From: Hydra vulgaris
Taxonomy: Eukaryota; Cnidaria; Hydrozoa; Anthoathecata; Hydridae
Reading direction: 5' to 3'
Assembly (NCBI RefSeq): GCF_038396675.1
Contig: NC_088934.1
Coordinates: forward strand, 3,648,501 to 3,712,500
Length of the DNA: 64,000 bases
Position 1 is the stretch's first letter, and each line of letters opens with the position of its first letter. The position numbers and the translations under genes are program-made. The notes beneath the pieces were generated by a model, which saw nothing but the letters and a program-made list of their open reading frames with translations, searched no databases and was not told where the DNA came from. This document shows, in pieces, positions 45,301-57,409 of the stretch.

Positions 45301-45681
45301 AGCAAATCGCTTGTTTCTAACTATTCCCATAACAAATTGCGAGGCTGAGAGATCATTCTCTACTCTTAAAAGAGTTAAGAACATGCACCAATCAACAATG
45401 GTCCATAGTTGATTAAGTAATATAGCAAGATTAACTATTGAGCCAAACTATCAGAAACTTTGGATTTCAGCGATGCGATTGCAGAGTTTGTGGGAAAGAA
45501 AAGCAGAAAAAAATCACTCAACGCAATTCAATAAAATGAATATAAAATTTGTATATAAATAAATATTAGTTATAGCGTTTTCAAGAAAGTCTTTGTTTTA
45601 CTCATTTTTGTCGTTGTTAGTGGAACGGGGCCTCCTACTTTTATATAGCCCCGGGCCCCAAAAAGTCTTAATCCGTCACTG
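42324..45681 (+). mobile_element. hAT element, 3.36 kb, with perfect 8-bp duplication
   Basis: The ends CAGTGACTGATCAAG and (inverted) CAGTGACGGATTAAG are flanked by identical 8-bp duplications GATCAAAT (42316-42323 and 45682-45689). Both subterminal regions contain GGGGCC(C/T)-rich sequence (GGGCTATAGCTCCGGGCCCC on the left). The interior encodes one decayed transposase. Confidence 0.92.
42877..45562 (+). pseudogene. hAT transposase of the TTF-finger/DUF4371 (ZMYM1-like) type
   Basis: It starts MLRKYESGASKRRLKKER (a typical N-terminus of this group) with early breaks. From 43240 a 396-codon open stretch carries the TTF-type zinc finger (RKWLMFSESTGCVFCYVCKLF; Cys at CVFCYVC), the RNase H start YWGIIVDLTPDISHVDQ (catalytic Asp in VDLTPD) and CWGQAYDNASSMSGKYSGLQ (second catalytic region), then FYIPCAGHSLNLVG. 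After a stop at 44428 further frames give the helical insertion and the C-terminal dimerisation motif NCEAERSFSTLKRVKN near 45330-45390. Four or more lesions. Domesticated relatives are host genes, but the intact ends and lesions here mark a dead transposon. Confidence 0.88.
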
Positions 45682-45689
45682 GATCAAAT

Positions 45690-47440
45690 AATAAAAAGTA
45701 ATGGTTTACAAAACACAAAGCGCATTATTAAGGAAGTAATTGGCTAGAAAAATTTACACAGAAATGCTCTGCCAAAAAATCTCAAATTCAATAATAAATT
45801 AGTTGTTGATAAATCTATGGTAGCAAAAACGCTTAATAATTTTTATGTTAATGTTGGTAAAAGTTTAGCCGCTAAAATTGAACCATCTAAAATAAGCTTT
45901 AAATTGCACTTGACATCAAATAATGCTATTATGCCTAATCATGAACTTACGAAGGAAGAATTATTAAATTCAGTATCCATGTTAAAACCTAACAAAAGTT
46001 CAGGTTTAGATCATGTTAGCAGTAATGTCGTTATTAAATCACTAAAATATATAACAATACCACTTTTACATATTTTTAATTTATCTTTAAAACATGGAGT
46101 TTTTCCTGAAAAACCAAAAAGTGCACAGGTTACACCAAATTTTAAAACAGGTGATCCTTCTGATGTTTCCAACTACAGACCGATCTCAGTTCTTAATTGT
46201 TTTTCCAGGATTTTGGAGCGAGTAATGTATAATAGACTTTATTCTTTCTTAAATGTAAATAATATTCTTTACAATAAACAATTTGGTTTTAAATCCGGTC
46301 ATTCGATCATGCAATAATTAATCTTGTACAAGAAATATTTAGATCTTTTGATGAACAAAAGTTTACTTTAGGTGTTTTTATTGATCTAAGCAAAGCGTTT
46401 GATACCGTAGATAATAATATTCTTCTATATAAACTTAAAAATTATGGTATCATAAATTCTAACTTAGATTGGTTTAAGAGTTATTTGAAGAATGAAACCA
46501 ATGCATTTTATATGATGGCGAAAAAACAGATTTAATGACAATTAACTGCGGAGTCCTCCAAGGATCAATTCTAGATATATTTTCCAATATCTTAAACTCA
46601 ATTTTATTTGCCGACGGTACTAATGTATTTTATTCTAATAAAGATATTAATATTTTATTTGGAACAATGAACAAAGAGCTTGCGAAACTAAGCGAATGGT
46701 TTTTATCCAATAAACTGTCCATAAATATAAAATAACCAAAATATACTTACTTCCACAGTCTTCATGATAAAGACAACGTTTCCTTAAAACTTCCTAAGCT
46801 TTTTATTAATAACTCTTATGTCAAAAGAGAGCGTTCTTTGTCGTTTCTAGATGTAGTTTTAGATGAAAATGTAACGTGGAAAGAGCACATAGGTATATTC
46901 CATAATAAAGTCTCAAAAAATATAGGCGCTTGTATAAAGCCAAACAGTTGTTAAACCAAACTTGTTTGAAATTTATTTATTTTTCTTTTATTCATTGCTA
47001 TCTAAATTACACTAACGTTGCTTGGTGCAGCACTGATGTAGCTAAAAATAAAAAGCTTTTAATTAAACAAAAACATGCTGTAAGAATTATTGGAAACGTG
47101 GATCGCTGCTCGCACACTAAATTTCTTCTTAATAAATTGATAATACTCAACGTATTTCAACTTAATTTATATCATATTCTTATACTTATGTTCAAAGTAG
47201 ATTTTTATTTAATTCATTTTTTGAAAAAATAAATCATTTATATCGAACAAGATTTTCAAATAACAATTATATTCAACCTAAAGCATATTATTTTGCTACT
47301 AAGTTTTCGATTGCAATCAGAGGACCTAAATTATGGAACACGTTATTGGATAATGCTTTAAAAAAATTCCTTCGCTTGATCAATTTAAAAATAAAATAAA
47401 AAATAAACTTTTGATAATTGACAACGAACTAGACTTTTTA
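45690..47440 (+). pseudogene. LINE-2 ORF2: reverse transcriptase and C-terminus
   Basis: From 45817 a 166-codon stretch has NKSSGLDHVSSNVVIKSLKYI, FKTGDPSDVSNYRPISVLNCFSRILERV and NKQFGFKSGHS. Then, in shifted frames, GVFIDLSKAFDTVDNN (motif A Asp kept), CGVLQGSIL and ILFADGTNVF follow; the last should be (F/Y)ADD, so a catalytic Asp is Gly. The C-terminal part (SFLDVVLDENVTWKEHI, YFSFIHCYLNYTNVAW) ends near 47440. Dead by several frameshifts and the active-site change. Confidence 0.85.
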
Positions 47441-47750
47441 TGAAACTTTTAAATAAGAGTAACCAAGGTAATCACTCATTTTATTTACTTGTTATTTACT
47501 TTATTTTTGATCATATTTATTTTTGATTTTAATCTGAATCTTTGCCTTTCTTTGATGTTCATGTTTTATCTCATTTTTATTTATTTTTAAATTCAAAATC
47601 TCAATAAATAAAAATTTAAAAAAAATCAAATTGCATATAAATAAAAAGTATTAATTATATTAGCATTTATATATGTATTTTATGCATATATTACATTGCG
47701 ATAGCAGTAATACTTTTTTTTGTTGTTGTTATTTATATTCTTGTTTTGAA

Positions 47751-47791
47751 GGGGCTTGGCGAAAAGACTGAATTTGTCTTCTTCTTGCCCC
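47751..47791 (+). other. 3'-terminal LINE hairpin, copy 2
   Basis: GGGGC pairs with GCCCC and, past an internal loop, AAGAC pairs with GTCTT around TGAATTT. The design, with an outer GC stem and an inner AAGAY/RTCTT stem, equals that at 30392-30447, although the stem sequences differ by compensating changes. Confidence 0.7.
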
Positions 47792-48039
47792 AGCCGTGTA
47801 TACAAATTTTGTAAAAGTCTAATTTTGTAAAAAAATTTTTTATGGCCAAATACATACATAATACACAATCATGGCTTTGTTATTTTTCAGTTACTATTTT
47901 TTTCAAACTTATTTTTTTCCATGTAAACTTTCTTTCTCATAAAATATCATTCCCAAAAGATGGATTTTTTTTTATTTTCTTCCCAATTTTTTTAAAAAAG
48001 ATATATATTTTTGTAGTAGTTATTTTAGCACAGCAAGTG

Positions 48040-48455
48040 CACTGACCCGGTGGCGTCGCTGGAGTTGGTTTCATCCAGTGCGGTAAAGTCTTATTGTCAC
48101 CTCTCTACACCTCTCACAAACAGGGTCGACAAAATGGGTTTCGAATTTCTGGAAAAAAAAAATGTTTTTTAAAAAAAATTGGGGTATACAAATTACAAAC
48201 TTATGATCTTGAATAAAAAACGAAAGATTTTTGCGTGAAATGAAGAAATGAAGAAATAGCAGAGTTGTTAGTAAAGAATATCAAAAAATCAAAATCTAAA
48301 AATTATTGGTTAGGCCAAATGCAAAAATAAATTAACACAAGCGTAAGTAGTTCTGTCATATTTGGATTTTTTATTTTGGTGTCACCTCTCTCTGTCAGGT
48401 TGTGATGGTGTCACCCCATGCGACCCGCACCCCCTTAGTGACGGCACTGCCCTTA
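48040..48455. mobile_element. Probable non-autonomous hAT element
   Basis: The left region CACTGACCCGGTGGCGTCGC and the right end (inverted) CAGTGCCGTCACTAAGGGGG are related, and both flanks carry GTCACCTCTC-type boxes (48098 and 48381). Boundaries and target duplication are uncertain. Confidence 0.5.
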
Positions 48456-48459
48456 GCAA

Positions 48460-49239
48460 GAATTCTACAACTCCCTTTAACTCAATTTAAACCAATGCAA
48501 AAAAGGGTAGAGAATAATATGAAATAATAAGTTATGAAAAAATTTAACCATTTATTAAAAAAGCAAAAAAAGTTATAATTTTCTAGTATTTCTAACAGTG
48601 AATTCTTTTATTAGATTATCAAAGTCAATTTTGAGCAATTTAAATTTGGAATGTTAAAAATGCTAATTTTGTCAACCTAGATTGTTACATTGTTGATTGT
48701 AAAAAACCCTTTCCCGACTAGCAACAGCTAGAGGTATTGTCAATAATCTGGGCAATAAAAAAGATTCACAATTAATTCCTCAGTTGATTTCAATTGGAAA
48801 TTAAAAGTACGGAAAGAATCTGTCGGTATTTGTTTTTTTGATCTTGCCATTTTTTTTTCTGTAAGTTTGCCGTCAATACATTTATAAATTTCGTATTTAA
48901 AATTTAACAATGGCTGAGGCAAGAAGAAGACACAATTGTCTTGTCACCATGCCATCTTTTTATATTTCAATACGCGAGACTTGTTGATATTATAGGAACG
49001 ACTAAATAAATAACAACTTTTCTTTAAACTTTTTAAGGCACTTTCGGTCCATTCATAAAGTCAAAAATCAGTTGATTTTTTACTTTATGAATCAAGTTTT
49101 TTCGAGACATTTTTTTTATCATAGAATAGATCTAATAATAATCAATTGAATATATACGAAGACTTTATTGAGATTTAATTGCCAGTTTAGATATAATTAA
49201 TTAGTAAAAACCTTATACGTCAGCAATCAAACAATTTCT
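48460..49239. other. AT-rich stretch, nothing recognised
   Basis: No coding or RNA gene supported. ACTTTATGAAT inverted motifs near 49050-49090 are weak. Confidence 0.5.
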
Positions 49240-50205
49240 ATTTGCTCACCCTCTGAGGAAAACCGAGCATTCATTGACAACATACTAAATAAACAGTGTT
49301 TACTGTTGAACCGTCAGATCATTCTTTACCACCATTCATCAGACGCACAAACGGTTTAATCTCCTCCGTTAAATTCACTTGTGATCCCGTTCACAAACAC
49401 TTATCTGCTCTCTACGCAATCAAATCAACTGAAGGTGACCATTTTAGCTCATTTGTGCCTAAAGAATGTGCCAATGCAGCTGCTGCCCCACTTGCCATTA
49501 TTTATCAGAAATCGCTAGATCAAGGCGTAGTTTCAAAGTCGCAGCTTTTGGCAAGCATAACACCACTGTTCATAAAAGACTTTAGACTTGACCAAGCAAA
49601 TTACAGGCCAATCTCCATTACCTCTGTACCATGCAAAATAAAGGAAAAAATGGGCAAAAGATAAGATCACGGAGCATCTTGTAACCAACAGACTTATTGC
49701 CGGTTGTCAACACGGCTTCATCAATAAAAAAGCTTGCGTCATAAATCTGCTAGAGACCATGGACTTTCTAACATACAGCGATCTCATGCACTTCCTGTTG
49801 ACGTGATCTTTGTTGACTTTGCCAAAGCTTTCGACCAGCCCTTACAAAAGACTATCGCAAAAAATTGATATCTATGGATTAGAAGGTAAAATTCTTGACT
49901 AGATTAAAGCTTTTCTTTTAAATAGAACACAACGCGACCTCATCCAAATATACAAAATCGAGAACAACATTAACTCAGTTAGCTGGTATGTTGCTCCACT
50001 TATCATCCCACCAAATTACGGTCATCGCAAGCGCTTTTATCGTATAACGGACAGCAATTGCCTCGCTCAATTCAACTTTTTTAACAACAACACTGGCAAA
50101 TCTCAACCCGAGATATTAAAATTTATTTTTTGTGATATCTCATATCTTCGTATTCCTAAAAAAAATATCTACCACATGGTAGAAGAATATATTCTATCAT
50201 AAAAA
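49240..50205 (+). pseudogene. LINE reverse transcriptase fragment with internal deletion
   Basis: EPSDHSLPPFIRRTNGLISS and SSFVPKECANAAAAPLAIIYQKSLDQGVV precede LASITPLFIKDFRLDQANYRPISITSVPCKI, the finger motif of RTs. Shifted frames give AGCQHGFINKKACVINLLETMDFL and VDFAKAFDQ (motif A). The sequence then jumps from FLLNRTQR to DLIQIYKIENNINSV and GHRKRFYRITDSNCLAQFNFFNN, which belong to the LINE C-terminus. The palm with the YADD motif is therefore deleted. It is a different LINE subfamily from LINE-1 and LINE-2. Confidence 0.75.
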
Positions 50206-50865
<660 letters not shown>

Positions 50866-51119
50866 AAAAATAATAAATATAAATGTATATATATATATAT
50901 ATACATATATAATATTATATTGCAATTTAAGTGTATTGTCTATTTTAATTTATCAAAAATGTTTTCGTTAATTTATAAAAATCAGTTTATTTTGTAAAAT
51001 TAATAAATCTTTTTTACTTAATGATTTTATTTTTATTTTTTATATAGAAAGTTAATTGAACAGGAAAAGTAATGTTTTGGTAAAGTGATTTCAATAAGTT
51101 TTGCAAGCTATTTATAAAA

Positions 51120-51860
51120 ATGGACAAAAGTTTAAATTTAAATTTTAGTGAAACTCAAAGTTTAGTTACAGATACAACAAAACCTATACCACCTCCACGT
51201 CCTGTACCAGTTCCTCGCCCAAGAACTAGTGTGCCATCAAGAATTAATGATTCAAGTATGTCAAAAATTGAATATAAAGGTGAAAAGACTAGTTGCTCTA
51301 ACTCTTTTTTTAGCAAATCATCTAATAATCCAGGTTTTCATGGAAATGAGAAAGGAGACCTATGTTTTCATGAAAATGAGAAAGAAATTAAAGAGAATAT
51401 AAATACAGACTCTAATACAACAGAGAGGTTTTCTTACATTAGTTCATTGAGTTTTTGTAACTCTCTTCTTAACAGAGAATCAGATAGACTAAAATCATTA
51501 GAGGCATTTCAGGTTAATGAGCCATACAGTGCAAAACTAAATTCTAGTTTTCTTTTGAATGATCCTTTTAACTATTTACGATATAATAATGAATTTTTAA
51601 GTTTAAATACAGAAGAGTTATATGATTTAACTGAAAAACCATCTGTCACACCCTTAGCAGAAAATGTATGTTCAAAAAAACCTTTATTTAAAAATGAATG
51701 TGAGTTAAGCAAAGGTAGAAAGGAATTGCAACAACTGGTGAAAAATAATGCATCTTCTGCTGATAAAAGAATTGTTGCTGAGAAATTACTGAACTTAGAT
51801 CTAACAATAACATTGAAATACTATGTTTTGGACATTTTGGATTTTTTACTATTAAACAAG
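51120..51860 (+). CDS. Putative first coding exon of a host gene, proline-rich
   Basis: A 247-codon frame from an ATG in good context (ATAAAAATGGACAAA) to a splice donor, AACAAG|GTTATTT, in phase 0; the open frame then runs on only 17 codons. Residues 21-38 are a PxxP-rich segment (KPIPPPRPVPVPRPRTSVP), typical of SH3-binding tails. The rest is Ser/Asn-rich and low in obvious domains, ending in a helical part (KELQQLVKNNASSADKRIVAEKLLNLD). Unlike the surrounding frames it has no stop, balanced amino-acid use and no transposon similarity I can recognise. I cannot name the gene; adaptor or lipid-signalling proteins often begin like this. Later exons would lie beyond or between the repeats downstream. 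Confidence 0.6.
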
Positions 51861-52392
51861 GTTATTTTTTTTATACATACACACTTTAGCAGATTTAATT
51901 GTGCACTGCTCTAATATATCCTAGTGAGAAACTAGGATATATTATTTAACTATTGCAGATATATTGCGACTAGCTTTATATCAGTTTTTGAGCATTTTTG
52001 AATATTATTTAACTTTGTGTTTTATAAAAAAAAATTTGATTGTTGTTGATTTTTGAGTTGGATATTGATGGGAATAATTAAACTTATAGTTTTATTTATT
52101 AACATAAAAGCATTAGGTTTTTATATAAATAATATGCGTACAATATGTTGATAGCTACAAAACATGAATAGTAGCTTTTAAGCTAACTACAATATAACAA
52201 CAAATATATAGCTTGTTAACTGCTATATATTGTAATTTTTTTTGCTAGTGATCATACAAGAATTATACTTGTTACATCTTTAAACATTTAAACTATTATT
52301 GTTATTATGATAAATTAATAGTTTCATATTAAGAATCTGAGCTAATTATATTGTAGCTTTTTTGCAAGGAATAAGAATTGTATTGTGGTTTT
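51861..52392 (+). other. Probable intron start
   Basis: AT-rich non-coding DNA after the GT donor. Short repeated motifs AACTACAATATAACAACA recur at 52186 and 52618. Confidence 0.45.
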
Positions 52393-52572
52393 CAGCCCTT
52401 GGAATTAGGGTCAGCGTTTGACAAATGCCGACCTAAAAGTGTTTGAGGTTGGCAAAAAACTGCTGACCTTGTTTTTATGTCTTATGGTAAGACCTTTTTA
52501 TCAATTTTTTTTTTGCTTTGATTGGGGTCAGCAAATTATTGCCAACCTCATTTTTCCTAATTCCAAGGATTG
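52393..52572. mobile_element. MITE with CAGCCCT ends, copy 2
   Basis: 180 bp with ends CAGCCCTTGGAATTAGG and, inverted, CAATCCTTGGAATTAGG. Internal segments match copy 1 at 8112-8302. This copy lies in unique AT-rich DNA, so its ends are better defined. Confidence 0.85.
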
Positions 52573-53023
52573 TGTATTATAAGAATTGTGTTAATAACAA
52601 CATATTGCAGCATTGTAGTTAACTACAATATAACAACATGTCTATGTCTAGTTAATAGTCATAGCTTTGCAGCTATTACCATAATTGTTTTAGTTAAAAC
52701 CACAAGCAAAAAATAACCAAAAAGTGTTTGGTGTTTATAATTAAATTCTTTAAAAGGTTTATAATGCTTGTTTTAATGAGTTGTTATTTATTGTTGTCTT
52801 GAAATGAGTAAGTAAATATGGAAATACTATGTAATAGTATAAATTTAATAACTAATAATAATGTAAGTAAGTTATATTAAGAGGTATGGTATAGTAGGAG
52901 ATTAGAAAATGTTATTAAGTAAGTTGAAAAGTAAGAAATTTTTAATTGGATTAGTAAAATTTTAAAAAACATTTAATTAAGTTTTAACTAAAGATTTAGT
53001 TTAACTAAAGATTTTATTTAACT
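52573..53023. other. AT-rich stretch, nothing recognised
   Basis: Three near-tandem TTAACTAAAGATT units at about 52983-53030 lead into the next MITE; no gene. Confidence 0.5.
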
Positions 53024-53031
53024 AAAGATTA

Positions 53032-53342
53032 GGGCCCACCTGGCCCTTAACGTGGGAGCAACGAGTTTATAAAATATTTTCTTTACTATTTATATATAAA
53101 TTCATATTCATCAAATTTTAAGTTTCATGCAACAATCTCTTAGTGTTCAGTTTTTATGACCCTGCAATGTTTACAGCCCCCTCAAATTGAGGGGGGTAAA
53201 ACTTTATATGGTCATAGTTTTTGAAAAATAAGAGATTATTGCATGAAATTTGAAAATTGTTGATGAATATAAATTTAGATAAAAATAGTAAAGAAAATAT
53301 TTTACAAACTCATGGCTCCCACGTTAAGGGCCGGGTGGGCCC
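53032..53342. mobile_element. Fold-back MITE, 311 bp, GGGCCCACC ends
   Basis: The arms GGGCCCACCTGGCCCTTAAC and (inverted) GGGCCCACCCGGCCCTTAAC pair over about 150 bp each, meeting at CCCCCT-CAAATTG-AGGGGGG near 53180. The flanking octamers AAAGATTA and AAAAATTA agree in 7 of 8 positions, suggesting an 8-bp duplication. The transcript would be a long near-perfect hairpin. Confidence 0.85.
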
Positions 53343-53350
53343 AAAAATTA

Positions 53351-53989
53351 GGGTTATTTGTTCCCAAGCTCCATTCACCCCAATTCTTTGCAAAACATTC
53401 TTTTTTGATATAAGCATAAACATACAAAAGTTTGGAGTTTGCACAATGCCTGTAAGTGTCAAAACTCAAACATCTAAAAATCCAGTGTACACCACTGCTA
53501 ATGTACGATAAAATCTTTCAGTCACAGCAGTTAGCAAGTCTGCTGTAGAGCAAGAAGTTTAAAAACTAATTGCTTATCTAACAGTTAGTTATTTGACTCA
53601 AGTTGGGGTATAAGAGATTTGTTGATCAAGGTTCAAAGACCTTACTTATAATAGAGGTATTTAAAAGGGTGAGAATGTTCTTCAAAGTTTTTGAAAATTA
53701 GAACTACATATGCCATTTTCTAGCTGGTAGAAAAACAAGATTCAGTCAAGCACTTATTAAATAGTTTAGAGAGAATCAAAAAGAATTCTGGTTAACACTT
53801 TTGTGAGACTATGACAGGAATGTTATTTGAATCACAAGCCATAAAAGAGTTTAATTGAGATATGATTTCAGCAACGGAAGCTGAAGTGATTTGAATGTCT
53901 AACAATGGGTTAACCTGTTTAATTGGAATGGAAGGAAGGGTATGGCAGTAAGATTTGAGTTGAATTCGAAGAAATGTTATTTGCAAATA
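53351..53989. other. Non-coding stretch, nothing firmly recognised
   Basis: A minus-strand frame (53792-53986) with the fragment PSIPIKQVNPLLDIQITSA could be an RT linker remnant, but this is too weak to call. Confidence 0.4.
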
Positions 53990-53997
53990 GTTCTGCC

Positions 53998-55072
53998 TAG
54001 GGCTGCCAATTTGAACTTTTTTTAAAAAGTTCGAACTCGAACACTTTCGAACTATTTAGGAAAAAAGTTTGAACTTTTTCGAACTTCTTAAAATAGTTTT
54101 TATTTATTTAAAATTGAAAACAAAAGGTTACAAGTAAAACACAAAACTGTTAATTTATTTATTAAGACTTTTTATTTGGTTATAAAAAGTAAATGCAAGG
54201 TATCATCCTGTAACCAGTTTCTTTTTCTATGCGAAAACAATCCATGGCTAGAGTGCCCTTTTACGAGATCATACCATTTGAAAATCATATATTTTAATAA
54301 AACATTTTCAGTTCTTTAGCTAGAGTCAGTTCTTTGTTTTAATTTCTAACATCGTTACCATTTTTGGCTTTTTTATTAATATCGAGTCTATCTCTGTAAG
54401 CTGGAATAATCTTTGAATAAGATTAATTTGCAAAATTATCTATATTATTTTTTTTTATTTTGTTCTCAAACTGATTACCTTGACTTTTATGCACGAGATT
54501 ATTGTTTTAATAATTTAATTTTTATTGATGTTATTACATTTGAGAACCTCTATTTTGTGTTTATTTTTAAGTGTTTTGTAATAGTGCGTGTTGAGGCACA
54601 TTTCGCTCATTGCAGCTTTATGCAAAAAATGAAAATACTCCTAAACTTCAGATCTCCTAGATGTGCTAACGCTGAGTAGCCATTTTTGTTTGAAATTAAA
54701 ACTCTTTATAATTTTAATTTCAAACGTAAATAAACAGTGGTCAAATGGTGAAAAAGTACCAGCCACTGTTTAACTACTTTTTAATAGGAAAAAATCGATC
54801 CTACCTTAAATGCAATCGCGGTACAGGTGTTGTAGTTTTGATTTTATTTTTAGAGTTTCCAGACAAACACAAAACAAAAAAAAGCAAAATTATTCAAATT
54901 TATAATTTTTACTTATATTTCAGCTTGTTTTACAAAAATTAATGAAAAGACATATCATTTTTTAAAATTTAAAAGTTCGAACTATTAGGAGAAAAAATTC
55001 GAACTTGAATGTTGAAATTTTTGCATAAAATTCAAATGTTCGAACTTGAACATGTTCGAACTAGCAGCCCTA
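53998..55072. mobile_element. Non-autonomous hAT element, 1.08 kb
   Basis: The ends TAGGGCTGCCAATTTGAAC and (inverted) TAGGGCTGCTAGTTCGAAC are flanked by octamers GTTCTGCC and TTTCTGCC (7 of 8). Both subterminal regions carry repeated GTTCGAAC/TTCGAACTT boxes. No intact transposase; short frames in the middle are not recognisable. Confidence 0.85.
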
Positions 55073-55659
55073 TTTCTGCCTTATCCTTGGGAGAGGTAAT
55101 AAGATTAGTCTCATAAATGAGAGATGAAATGTTTGACCTACCTTTATTAATGATCTGTTAAAGATTTTCTAAAAGTCTCTAGAGAGTCATTCTGAGCCAA
55201 GTGGTCCGAAGGACCCTACTCGACCATCCCAGAATAAAATTTTTTCAGTATGTAGTTGAACATGTTTCATGAACATTGCCAAAGTTCCATGTCAAAATGT
55301 TTGTTATTTTGGATTTGGTAGTACTTTTTGTAAGGCTTACCCAAATTTCAATATCAGTCAGTGGCCAAAAAATCATACTTTGGAGGTCTTATATTTTTGC
55401 AGTGAAAGAGTTATATATCTTGAAAACTTGAGTTCTCAGTAAACCTAAGGTGCAGATTGCAAATTATTAATTGCAATTTTGATTTTATGTCTAGATTTTA
55501 GTCTATGACTCAACAAATAACATCACAAATTCAATAGCATAAACTTTTATTATTTTTTTGTTGGGTCATATCTCCAAAACAAAAGGTTTTTCAGCATTAT
55601 TTTTTTTTTCTGAAGGTTCTATATACTATCAGGCCTTTTTTACGAGATTTCGCTGCGTA

Positions 55660-56590
55660 ATAAAAATGCGTAATGCATTTCAAAGTACCTCAACTCAGCA
55701 AATATATTTTGTATTGTCAGAAGTTATATTGCGTCACTAGTGTCTTTTCAGGTACCGCATTGCAATTAATGTTTTTTTTTAACGCGTTAAAAGTCAGTTT
55801 TTTTTTTCTAGCTATAACAAAAGTTGCAAATAAAATCCAAGTTGCTATTTGAAAAATCATTCTTATTATTTTTTTCAAATATGAACTAAATTTTATTTTG
55901 AAAAAAATATTTTTTTTATAAAACGTAACATAATATTTATTTTTTTCTTATAATTTTACAGTTGATTTTTAGTTATTTAATTAACTGTTAAAAAATTTTT
56001 TCTTCTTTATTTTGTGAACACTTTTTAAAAGTGTTTTTAAAACAATTTTGAAACAATAAAGAGTTTTATCAGTTACCGATAACATATTCGTGATCATAAT
56101 TTATTTTCATAAATTAAACAAACGTCATTAAAACTTTACGTTATTGAATTGACAATAAACAAAATATCTTATTAATAAAATATTTACATCAAAATAAATT
56201 GTGCTTTTTTTAAACTATTATGACAAAAAATAATTTATATATTTAAAAGGAATTTATATATTTAATTCCTTAAGATAAAAGTTAAAACACTTTATTTTCT
56301 TCAACTAATTTTTAAGAACAAGAAAAAATTATTAAACAAACTTTTTCTTTAACAAAAAATCTATTAGTTTACAATTGCGGTTAAATGCTTTACTTACGAC
56401 TTTATTTCTTCTGAATAAACGTCACATATACAATATCAAAAGATAATTTAAATATTCTAAAAGATAAAAGTTTTTGCGAAATGCAAAACTGCTGAAGGCG
56501 TAGGCAAATCACCTTTTTGCAGGTAAAATGCGAGCTGCATAACGCTTCTTAACAAGGCCTGTAATATCATGATATAGATAAAAAATAAGC
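55660..56590. other. Extra segment in the left inverted arm, no gene
   Basis: Very AT-rich; absent from the right arm, so either inserted here or deleted there. No terminal repeats or coding frames were identified. Confidence 0.45.
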
Positions 56591-56799
56591 TTTTTTAAAA
56601 ATGCCCATACTGAGTTATTATGAAACCAATATGGCAACAAAAGTAAAATACCCTAAAATAGCATGTATTTGAACCTCTAAAACTTAATATGGGAAATTAT
56701 TTTTGTTTTTTTAATTTCATCATTGGAAAGAGCTTATTTTAGACTTCAAGAAACAATTAAAATCATGTTGGAGAGATTTTTTCTATAAACGAAAATAAT

Positions 56800-56965
56800 T
56801 AGATCAATATAAAGATTTTTTAAGTTTTACGATTTTGTACTAAACTTAAAGATATTACTTATACATAACTTATACATAATATACTTATACTTATACATAT
56901 ACTTATACATAAACTTTTGTATAATAAATCTTTATGTTTAGTACGAAATTGTAAAACCAATCCAA
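56800..56965. repeat. Inverted repeat plus ACTTATACATA tandem
   Basis: AAGATTTTTTAAGTTTTACG-ATTTTGTACTAAAC (56810-56845) recurs inverted at about 56925-56958. Between them ACTTATACATA is repeated five times. Confidence 0.7.
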
Positions 56966-57165
56966 GACATGTTTTACCAAAAATCAAAATATTTTATTAT
57001 TCAAAAAATATTTTTTTAATATTTCCTTGAGCTATTTCGGATAAGTAAACAAATCAGCAAAATGTGAAGCGCAAAGTTTAAAGTGACGCATAACTGCAAA
57101 TAACTAAGTTTTTTGACAAAATCGAATTATAAGATTTTTTTTAATTCAATTTTAATATCATTTCA

Positions 57166-57310
57166 TTTTAAGGGGCTGTCCATTAATTATGTTAACAATT
57201 TCTGGCGATTTTTACCACCTCCCACCCCCTTGTCAACAACTTTTCAAGCTTTCAGAGCCCCACTTTCCCCTCATAAAATTACATCAACAGTTATTTATCC
57301 CTCCTCCTTG
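57166..57310. repeat. GGGGCTGTCCATTAATTA dispersed repeat end
   Basis: TAAGGGGCTGTCCATTAATTATG followed by a C-rich CCACCTCCCACCCCC stretch. This signature terminates a DNA repeat widespread in invertebrates (recognised from memory; unconfirmed). A relative may lie at 39540-39640. Confidence 0.4.
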
Positions 57311-57409
57311 AGAAAATTAAAAAAAAAAAAGATGGAAACATTTTAAATAATAGCAGTATAACATAAAAGATAAACTATAATATATATTTTTTTTTATTTC
57401 TTTATTTTT

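Larger units (their letters stand above)
42060..47830 (+). mobile_element. LINE-2 of this window, interrupted by a hAT
   Basis: ORF2 sequence occurs on both sides of the hAT: the block SKTNYYSDQ just before 42324 continues after 45681 with IIKSNGLQNTKRIIKEVIG, equivalent to YYSNQLDKNKFDIKKTWSII in the first LINE. The 5' limit is uncertain. The 3' end carries a hairpin like that of LINE-1. Confidence 0.75.

Noticed and set aside
42877-45562. A host ZMYM1-like zinc-finger gene
   Set aside because: It is enclosed by hAT ends and a perfect 8-bp target duplication and has several lesions.
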